DNA from: Acidobacteriota bacterium
GTDB lineage: Bacteria; Actinomycetota; Acidimicrobiia; Acidimicrobiales; UBA8190
Assembly: GCA_028872975.1 (NCBI GenBank)
Contig: JAGWNV010000025.1
Span: 1-16,506, forward strand
Direction of reading: 5' to 3'
DNA: 16,506 bases
The first letter of the stretch is position 1, and each line of letters begins with the position of its first letter. Made by a program: the position numbers and the translations under genes. Below, piece after piece: positions 7,079-12,970 of this stretch. The notes beneath the pieces were generated by a model that was not told the DNA's origin, made no database searches, and was given only the letters and a program-made list of their open reading frames with translations.

Positions 7079-7119
7079 GGATTCCCCAGATCGCTGGGAG
7101 AATCCTGGGAACGCCCAGG
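7079..7119. promoter_or_regulatory. Overlapping hairpins / four-half-site CTGGG-CCCAG array between sqdB and the GT2 gene
   Basis: CCCAG (7085-7089), CTGGG (7094-7098), CTGGG (7105-7109) and CCCAG (7114-7118) form two dyads, each with a 4-base spacer, arranged as mirror images. The two CTGGG units are 11 bases apart. The first dyad extends through GGATTC (7079-7084) and GAATCC (7100-7105) to an 11-bp stem with one bulged A. The second extends to CCTGGG/CCCAGG (7104-7119). The two structures share bases 7104-7105, so the full stems compete. The array lies about 30 bases before the GT2 start in the divergent region. A protein-binding site or a leader switch is possible. Confidence 0.5.
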
Positions 7120-7147
7120 GACTGCTCTGTGAAACCGTGAGGATTCA

Positions 7148-7954
7148 GTGAGGACATCCGGCCAGCCGACCGGCGAGGGGGCACGGACGGTCCTGCCCTC
7201 GGGGGAGCCCGGTCAACCGCCCGCGCCGGAGGCGGACCTCGATCTCACCCTCGTCCTCCCCTACTTCAACCCCGGCCCGGCCCTCCGCACCACCGTGGAG
7301 GAGGTGGCCGCCACCCTCGGGGCGACCGGGGCCAGCTTCGAGATCATCGCCGTCTCCGACGGATCGACAGACGGCAGCGAGCGGAGCATCGAAGGCCTCT
7401 TCCCCGAGTCCCTCGTCCAGGTCGTCCTCCCCGGCCGCAGGGGCAAGGGCGAAGCCCTCCGCTCCGGGTTCAAGATGGGCCGGGGCCGCTACATCGGGTT
7501 CATCGACGCCGACGGCGACATCCCCCCGCAACTGCTCGGCGCCTTCGTCGACATCATGCGCGCCGAGCGGCCCGACATCATCCTCGGCAGCAAGCGCCAT
7601 CCCGCCTCCCAGGTCGTCTATCCGCTCATGCGCCGCCTGTACTCGTGGGCCTACCAGCAGGCGGTCCGGTGGGGCTTCGGCCTGCACGTCACCGACACCC
7701 AGGCCGGCATCAAGCTGGTCCGCCGGGAGGTGCTCGCCGAGGTCCTTCCCCGTACCGTCGTCGAAGGGTTCGCCTTCGACCTCGAGCTCCTCGTCCTCGC
7801 CCACCGCCTCGGCTACCGCGCCGTGGTCGAGGCGCCGGTGGAGATCCGCCGGCGGTTCTCGAGCACCATCTCGCTGCGTGCCGTCATGGCCACGACGGTG
7901 GAGACGGCGGGGATCTGGTGGCGCCTGCACGTCACCCGCGCCTATCGACTCTGA
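7148..7954 (+). CDS. Family 2 glycosyltransferase, polyprenyl/dolichyl-phosphate sugar transferase-like
   Basis: This 268-residue GT-A fold enzyme probably transfers a sugar from a nucleotide donor to a polyprenyl phosphate or a similar lipid at the inner membrane face. After a Pro/Gly-rich N-terminal extension (about 1-30), the GT2 core begins at LTLVLPYFNPG. AVSDGSTDGS (about residues 78-87) binds the nucleotide, FIDADGD is the DxD-type metal site, and GKGEALRSGF and GSKRHPAS are typical of the DPM1/dolichyl-phosphate glucose synthase group. No C-terminal membrane helices are present, so membrane anchoring would need a partner; GtrA-like proteins are common partners of this group. The start is GTG 7148 with GAGG five bases upstream. 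It is divergent from sqdB, so a UDP-sulfoquinovose donor is conceivable but unproven. Confidence 0.88.
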   Translation: MRTSGQPTGEGARTVLPSGEPGQPPAPEADLDLTLVLPYFNPGPALRTTVEEVAATLGATGASFEIIAVSDGSTDGSERSIEGLFPESLVQVVLPGRRGKGEALRSGFKMGRGRYIGFIDADGDIPPQLLGAFVDIMRAERPDIILGSKRHPASQVVYPLMRRLYSWAYQQAVRWGFGLHVTDTQAGIKLVRREVLAEVLPRTVVEGFAFDLELLVLAHRLGYRAVVEAPVEIRRRFSSTISLRAVMATTVETAGIWWRLHVTRAYRL

Positions 7955-8016
7955 CCACGTCGGGACCTTGGACCCTGGCCGCGTCCTCGTCGGCGGCACA
8001 GCGTGCTCCTAGCCGA

Positions 8017-8035
8017 ACGGGCCCGCACGGGCCCG
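8017..8035. repeat. Tandem ACGGGCCCG repeats upstream of the unknown gene
   Basis: ACGGGCCCG occurs at 8017-8025 and 8027-8035, a 10-base period, and each copy contains the 8-bp palindrome CGGGCCCG. The repeats are 18 bases before the start at 8054, where an operator would sit. In such GC-rich DNA chance is a real alternative. Confidence 0.4.
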
Positions 8036-8043
8036 GTCACAGC

Positions 8044-8048
8044 GGAGG
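8044..8048 (+). promoter_or_regulatory. Ribosome-binding site deciding the start at 8054
   Basis: GGAGG (continuing GG) sits five bases before ATG 8054. The frame is also open from GTG 8003, but that start has no ribosome site, so 8054 is chosen. Confidence 0.75.
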
Positions 8049-8053
8049 GGACC

Positions 8054-8671
8054 ATGGCCGAGGTGCTCGTACCCGACACCGCCGGTGCTGCGGCGACACA
8101 GCTCGCCCGCCGGCTCGAGGACGCCGGGCACCGGGTCCACCGGTGCATGGCGGACGGGGCAGGTGGCGCCTGTGTGGGGCTCACCGACGGCCGCTGCCCG
8201 CTCGACACGGCAGCCGTGGACGTCGCCGTGTCGGCGGCCGGGGCGCCAGCGGACGGGAACCCGGCGGACGGGGCGACGTGTGCGGCGCGCCGGCGCCTCC
8301 CCCTCGTCCTCGTCGGCGCCGACACCTCCCATCCCCTCGCCCCCTGGGCGACGGCCATGCCGGGAGCGGAAGGCACGGCCTCCGCCGTCGACCACGTCCT
8401 GGCCCGGCCGCTCGGTCGCCACACCGACGAAGCCGAGCGGGCCATGCTCCACGAGCTGCGCCGCCAGGGGTCGAGCTCCGACGACGCCGTCGTCGCCGTC
8501 TACCGCCGCCCGGGCCGCCTCCTCGTGGACCTGACCTACCGCGGCGCCGTCTCCCCCACCCAGGCCCAGCGGCTGGCCGCCCACGTGGCCCAGGCGGTCC
8601 GGGGCTACGACCGGTGGGCGCCGAAGCTCGACGTCGCCGTCCACGAGGACACCGCGGCGCTCTCGGTGTGA
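8054..8671 (+). CDS. Hypothetical protein with CxLxxxxCPLD-type cysteine motif
   Basis: I do not recognise this 205-residue protein. ATG 8054 follows a strong GGAGG. The N-terminus AEVLVPDTAGAAATQLARRL looks like a beta-alpha unit of a Rossmann or receiver-like fold. Cys31, Cys40, Cys48 and Cys76 are the only cysteines; Cys40 and Cys48 lie in ACVGLTDGRCPLD, a compact motif that could bind metal or form a disulfide. A second beta strand (LPLVLVGAD, 82-90) follows. The C-terminal part (about 147-199) alternates strands and a helix (VVAVYRRPGRLLVDLTYRG, then SPTQAQRLAAHVAQAV). There is no signal peptide or membrane segment, so it is likely cytoplasmic. It lies 99 bases after the GT2 gene on the same strand and converges on the ammonium transporter. 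Confidence 0.75.
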   Translation: MAEVLVPDTAGAAATQLARRLEDAGHRVHRCMADGAGGACVGLTDGRCPLDTAAVDVAVSAAGAPADGNPADGATCAARRRLPLVLVGADTSHPLAPWATAMPGAEGTASAVDHVLARPLGRHTDEAERAMLHELRRQGSSSDDAVVAVYRRPGRLLVDLTYRGAVSPTQAQRLAAHVAQAVRGYDRWAPKLDVAVHEDTAALSV

Positions 8672-8676
8672 CCCCG

Positions 8677-8696
8677 GCACCCGGCGCGCCGGGTGC
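8677..8696. terminator. Perfect palindrome, likely bidirectional terminator
   Basis: A perfect 20-base palindrome: arms GCACCCGG (8677-8684) and CCGGGTGC (8689-8696) with CGCG between. It fills the 25-base gap between two converging genes and ends exactly at the amt stop codon. It lacks a T-tract, which is common for terminators in high-GC actinomycetes. Confidence 0.6.
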
Positions 8697-9947
8697 TCAG
8701 CCGCCGATGCGACCGGTGCCGCCCATCGAATAGGCGCTCTCGGCGTGCTGGGTGAGGTCGAGCCCGGTGAACTCCTCTTCGGGGCCCACCCGCAGGCCCA
8801 CCACGGCGTCGACCACCTTGGCCACCACCCAGGTGGCGGCGAAGCAGTAGGAGGCGGCCACCACGGCGGCCAGGCACTCCCACCCGAGCAGGTGCCCGCC
8901 GCCGCCCATGAAGGCCCCGTTCGCCCCGTGCGGGTTGACGGCCCGGCTGGCGAAGAGCCCGAGCAGCACCATCCCGATGAGACCCCCCACGCCGTGGACG
9001 CCGAGGACGTCGAGGGAGTCGTCGTAGCGCCACCGGAACTTGAGCCGCACCGCCAGCGCGCAGACCACGCCGGCCACCGCGCCGACGAGCAGCGACGGCA
9101 TGGCGGACAGATAGCCGGCACAGGGCGTGATGGCCACCATGCCGGCCACCGCCCCCGAGGCCGCCCCCAAGGTGGTGGGGAAGCCCTCGGTGAACCGCTC
9201 GAAGAGGATCCACCCGATGAGCCCCGCCGACGCGGCGAGTTGGGTGTTCACGAAGGCGTGGGCGGCCACGGCGTTGGCCCCGAGCGCCGAGCCGGCGTTG
9301 AAGCCGAACCACCCGAACCACAGGATGCCGGCACCGAGGAGGCTCAGCGGGACGGAGTGGGGGGCCATCTGCTCCCCTGGCCATCCCCTGCGCCTTCCGA
9401 TCACGAGGACGACGGCCAGCGTCGAGAACCCCGAGTCGATCTCGACCACCGTCCCCCCGGCGAAGTCGAGCACCCCGTGCTTGGCCATCCAGCCCTCGGG
9501 GCTGAACACCCAGTGGGCCACGGGCGCGTAGACGAGGAGCACCCACAGGGCGATGAAGAGGGCGAAGGCGGGGAACCGCATCCGGTCGACGGTCCCGCCG
9601 CTTATGAGGGCGGCGGTGATGATGGCGAACATCAGTTGGAAGGCGACGACGGCGAGCGGCGGCACCGTCAGCCCCTGGAACCCCGGCAGCCCGTGCGCCA
9701 TGCCGCCGAGCCCGGCGAGGCCGAAGCCCCCGATGAGGCCCCCGCCGGCGTCGGACCCGAAGGCGAGGCTGCAGGCAACCACCGCCCACAGGACGGTGAC
9801 GAGGGCCATGCAGAGGAAGTTCTGCATGATCACGGCGAGGACGTTCTTGGCCCGCACCATGCCGCCGTAGAAGAGGGCCAGGCCTGGCGTCATGAACAGC
9901 ACGAGGGCGGCACTCACCAGCACCCAGGCCGTGTCACCCCCGTTCAC
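8697..9947 (-). CDS. amt: Ammonium transporter (Amt/MEP family) with Glu at the first twin-His position
   Basis: This 416-residue, about 11-helix membrane channel takes up ammonium. Family blocks are present: MTPGLALFYGGMVRAKN (19-35), LDFAGG with conserved Asp161, FGWFGFNAGSALG (211-223) and LDVLGVHGVGGLIG (312-325). The C-terminal VGPEEEFTGLDLTQHAESAY matches the region that contacts GlnK in relatives. His318 of the twin-histidine pair is present, but the first histidine (in VVHI of typical members) is Glu169 here: GGTVVEIDSG. Fungal Mep1/Mep3-type transporters carry the same replacement. The start is GTG 9947; no clear ribosome site. It is transcribed alone, with no glnK nearby; addB diverges only 29 bases away. 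Confidence 0.95.
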   Translation of the reverse strand: MNGGDTAWVLVSAALVLFMTPGLALFYGGMVRAKNVLAVIMQNFLCMALVTVLWAVVACSLAFGSDAGGGLIGGFGLAGLGGMAHGLPGFQGLTVPPLAVVAFQLMFAIITAALISGGTVDRMRFPAFALFIALWVLLVYAPVAHWVFSPEGWMAKHGVLDFAGGTVVEIDSGFSTLAVVLVIGRRRGWPGEQMAPHSVPLSLLGAGILWFGWFGFNAGSALGANAVAAHAFVNTQLAASAGLIGWILFERFTEGFPTTLGAASGAVAGMVAITPCAGYLSAMPSLLVGAVAGVVCALAVRLKFRWRYDDSLDVLGVHGVGGLIGMVLLGLFASRAVNPHGANGAFMGGGGHLLGWECLAAVVAASYCFAATWVVAKVVDAVVGLRVGPEEEFTGLDLTQHAESAYSMGGTGRIGG

Positions 9948-9962
9948 GGCCGAGCACGATAC

Positions 9963-9969
9963 AGGTGGG
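9963..9969 (+). promoter_or_regulatory. Ribosome-binding site deciding the addB start
   Basis: AGGTGGG lies seven bases before ATG 9977. An in-frame GTG at 9965 falls inside this site, so ATG 9977 is the better start. Confidence 0.6.
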
Positions 9970-9976
9970 TCATACG

Positions 9977-12970
9977 ATGCCCCGGATGCCTTCCGGAGCA
10001 GCGGGTACGGCGACGGATCCCGCCCTCGCCGCGCTCTGGGAGGCGGTCGGCGCCGCCAAGGACGGCAGTCCCCTGGCCCCGGTCACCGTGGTCGTCCCCA
10101 CGACGACGGCGGCGGTGGCGACCCGCCGGGAGCTCCCCGGCGCCGCCCGGCGCGCCGGCTGGGGCGGGGTGGCGAACGTCGACTGCACGACGGTCGACCT
10201 CCTGGCACATGCGCTCGGGACGCCGGGACTGGCCGCCGCCGGGAGGCGGATGGCGCCGCCTGCCCTCGAAGCCGAGGTGGCCCGCCAGTGCCTGTCGGAG
10301 GAGGGCCGGCCCTGGTCGGGCCTGGGCACCCATCCCCGGACCCTCGCCGCCGTCCAGCGCGCCTTCACCGAGCTCCGCGGCCTCTCTCAGGCCGCCCTCG
10401 AGCCGCTGGCCCGGCGCCAGGTCGCCGGCGCCGCCGTGGTGGCCCTGCTCCTCGAGGTCCGGCGCCGGTTCCACCACCGGGGCTTCGCCGACCGTCTCGA
10501 CCTGCGCGCCGAGGCCCTGGCGGCGGCGAGAGGACGGGGCGGGCCGGCCGGGACCGGCGCCCTCGTGGTCGTCGAGCCCCTCGAGCTCGCCCCCGGCGAC
10601 GCCGCCGTCCTCCAGGCCCTGACCGGCGAGCGGCCCTTCCGGCTGCTGGCCCCCACCCCGGCCGCCACGGCCACCGAGCACTGGGACTGCGCCGACCCCG
10701 AGGAGGAGGTGCGGGCCGCCGTGCGGGCCGTGGTGGCCGGCGCCGAGGACGGCGTGCCCCTGTGGCGCCAGGCGATCCTCCATCCCCCGGGCCCCGGCTA
10801 CCCTCGGCTCGTCCGCCAGCAGCTGGCCCTGGCCGGCGTCGCCTCGAACGGCCCGGAGCTCCGCCGCCTCGACGCTTCGGCGGCGGGCCGGGCCCTGATC
10901 GGGCTCCTCGAGCTGGCCGGAGGGGACTGGCCGCGGCCCCGGCTCCTCGCCTGGCTGTCGGGCGCGCCCGTCCGCACCGGTCCTGGGGGTCGGCCGGTCC
11001 CGGTGAGCCGCTGGAACGCGCTGTCGGCCGCTGCCGGGGTGGTGCGAGGCGTCGGGCAGTGGCGTCAGCGCCTCGAACGCCTGGCCGGAGACGTGCCGGC
11101 CGAGGCCGACGAGGCGCGGGCCCTGGCCGGCTTCGTGGAGGGCCTGGCCCAGCGCGCCGGGCACGTCCCCCGGCGATGGCCGGCGGCCGTCGACTGGGCC
11201 CTCGGGCTCCTCGAGGACCACCTCGACCCCGACGCCACCGACGGGCCGCCGTGGCCGGCCGAGCAGCGACTGGCCCATGCCCAGGTCCGCGAGGCGCTGG
11301 CGTCGCTGGCCGATCTCGACGCCGTCTCGGGCCACGTCGAGCCGCCGGAGTTCCGCCGCGCCGTCAGGGCCGAGCTCGAGCGCCGCCACCTCGACACCGG
11401 CGAGCTCGAGGGCGGCGGCGTCGGCGACGGCGTCTTCGTGGCCTCCTACGAGCGCGCTGCCGGGATCTCCTTCCACACCACGGTCCTCGTGGGCATGGCC
11501 GACGCCTTCGTCCCGGGGCGGGCCGCCAAGGACGCCCTGCTTTCGGAGGAGCTGCGTGCACTCGACGCCTCGGGAGGGCTGCCCACCCGGGCCGCCCGCC
11601 AGGACCACCTCGAGCGCCGGGCCCGCGCCGCGCTCGCCACCGGCACCGAGCGACGGATCGTCCTGCACCCGGGCGCCGACCCCCGCACCGGCCGGGCGCA
11701 CGTCCCGTCGCGCCTGCTCGCCGAGCTCCTCCCCTCCTCCCTCCCGACCGAGCGCGTGCCGTCGCTCACGGCGTCGCTCACGGCCGGCGGCCCCGCCTTG
11801 TCGACGACAGAGCGGGTGCTGCGGGAGCTGGGGGCCTGGGAGGCGGCCGGGCTCGCCGTGGACCACGCCCCACCCGTGCGTCTCGACGACCGCCTGGCCC
11901 GGGGCCTCGACGCCGCGCAGGCGCGGGCCGGTTCGTCGTTCACCCGCTTCGACGGCCTGGTGGGCGCCGGCCGTGTGACCCCCTTCGACCCGGCACGGCC
12001 CTTGTCGGCCACCCGCCTCGAGACCTACGCCGAGTGCCCCCGCAGGTTCCTCTTCGACCGCGTCCTCGGCGTCCACGCCCGGATCCTCCCCGAGGACCTC
12101 TGGCGGATCGAGGCGCGCGACCGGGGCTCGCTCGTCCACGCCGTCCTCGAGCACTACGTGGCCGAGCGGATCGCCGGGGCCTCCCGGTCGCTCGACCGGC
12201 TCCTCGCCATCGCCGAGGACCATCTCGACCGGGCCGCCGCCGGCGGCCTGGTGGGCAAGGCCCTGCTCTGGCGCCTCGACCGAGCCGCCATCGCCCGGGA
12301 CCTCCACATGTTCTTCGCCGAGGAGGGGGATCTCGAGCCCCTCGCCACCGAGCTCTCCTTCGGCGCTGCCGACGACGACGTCCCGGCGGTCCGCGTGACG
12401 CTCGCCGACGGCCGCAGCGTCCAGTTCCGCGGGCGCGCCGATCGTGTCGACCGCTCGCCGGATGGGGAGCTCCTCGTTTCCGACTACAAGACCGGCCGCC
12501 AGACGGGCATCGCCCGGCTCGGCGAGGACCCCCTGGCCGGGGGACGACGGCTGCAACTTCCCCTCTACGCCATGGCGGCCCGCCAGGCCTTCACCCACGA
12601 CGGCCCGGTGCGGGCCCGCTACTGGATGGTGTCCGCCGAGCGGGCCGCCGCCCTCTACGAGCTCGAGCTCACCGGGCCGGTGGAGCGCCATTTCGGCGAG
12701 GTCGTCGGCCGCATCGCCGCCGGCGTCGACGCCGGGTGCTTCCCGGCCATCCCCGGGCCGCCGCGCGAGCAGGGCTTCGACGGCTGCGCCTGGTGCGACT
12801 TCGATCGGGTCTGCCCGGCCACACGCGACCGCCAGTGGGCCGCCAAGCGGACCGACCCCGAGCTGGCGCCGGTCGTCGAGCTCGTCGACGCCGACGCCCC
12901 CGAGGCGTTGCCGGGCACGCTCGTGCGCGCCATGCCCGCCGTGGCGCCCCGGCGGAAGGCCGCTCCGTGA
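9977..12970 (+). CDS. addB: AddB-like subunit of helicase-nuclease (ATP-dependent deoxyribonuclease, PD-(D/E)XK)
   Basis: This 997-residue protein is the second subunit of an AddAB-type double-strand-break processing enzyme. The N-terminal part has a degraded helicase fold: where a Walker A would be expected it reads VVVPTTTAAVATRREL, so no ATP binding is likely. The block GMADAFVPGRAAKDALLSEE (about 506-525) matches the AddB/RecC-like region. The C-terminal RecB-family nuclease has His721, Asp822 in GRADRVD, Asp836 and Lys838 in VSDYKTG, and Gln860/Tyr864. Four cysteines flank it: Cys687 in YAECPRRF and Cys937, Cys940 and Cys946 in GCAWCDFDRVCP, the AddB 4Fe-4S pattern. It overlaps addA by GTGA, implying translational coupling. 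Lack of a motor argues against an AdnA identity. Confidence 0.85.
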   Translation: MPRMPSGAAGTATDPALAALWEAVGAAKDGSPLAPVTVVVPTTTAAVATRRELPGAARRAGWGGVANVDCTTVDLLAHALGTPGLAAAGRRMAPPALEAEVARQCLSEEGRPWSGLGTHPRTLAAVQRAFTELRGLSQAALEPLARRQVAGAAVVALLLEVRRRFHHRGFADRLDLRAEALAAARGRGGPAGTGALVVVEPLELAPGDAAVLQALTGERPFRLLAPTPAATATEHWDCADPEEEVRAAVRAVVAGAEDGVPLWRQAILHPPGPGYPRLVRQQLALAGVASNGPELRRLDASAAGRALIGLLELAGGDWPRPRLLAWLSGAPVRTGPGGRPVPVSRWNALSAAAGVVRGVGQWRQRLERLAGDVPAEADEARALAGFVEGLAQRAGHVPRRWPAAVDWALGLLEDHLDPDATDGPPWPAEQRLAHAQVREALASLADLDAVSGHVEPPEFRRAVRAELERRHLDTGELEGGGVGDGVFVASYERAAGISFHTTVLVGMADAFVPGRAAKDALLSEELRALDASGGLPTRAARQDHLERRARAALATGTERRIVLHPGADPRTGRAHVPSRLLAELLPSSLPTERVPSLTASLTAGGPALSTTERVLRELGAWEAAGLAVDHAPPVRLDDRLARGLDAAQARAGSSFTRFDGLVGAGRVTPFDPARPLSATRLETYAECPRRFLFDRVLGVHARILPEDLWRIEARDRGSLVHAVLEHYVAERIAGASRSLDRLLAIAEDHLDRAAAGGLVGKALLWRLDRAAIARDLHMFFAEEGDLEPLATELSFGAADDDVPAVRVTLADGRSVQFRGRADRVDRSPDGELLVSDYKTGRQTGIARLGEDPLAGGRRLQLPLYAMAARQAFTHDGPVRARYWMVSAERAAALYELELTGPVERHFGEVVGRIAAGVDAGCFPAIPGPPREQGFDGCAWCDFDRVCPATRDRQWAAKRTDPELAPVVELVDADAPEALPGTLVRAMPAVAPRRKAAP

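Noticed and set aside
7040..7105. Sigma70-like promoters for sqdB and GT2
   Set aside because: Candidate -10 boxes (CATAGG on minus, GAGAAT on plus) have no matching -35 at acceptable spacing.
9892..12966. Upstream extension of the addA reading frame
   Set aside because: It is open only because addB occupies another frame. The extension is Arg/Pro/Gly-rich noise, and GTG 12967 gives a normal AddA N-terminus.
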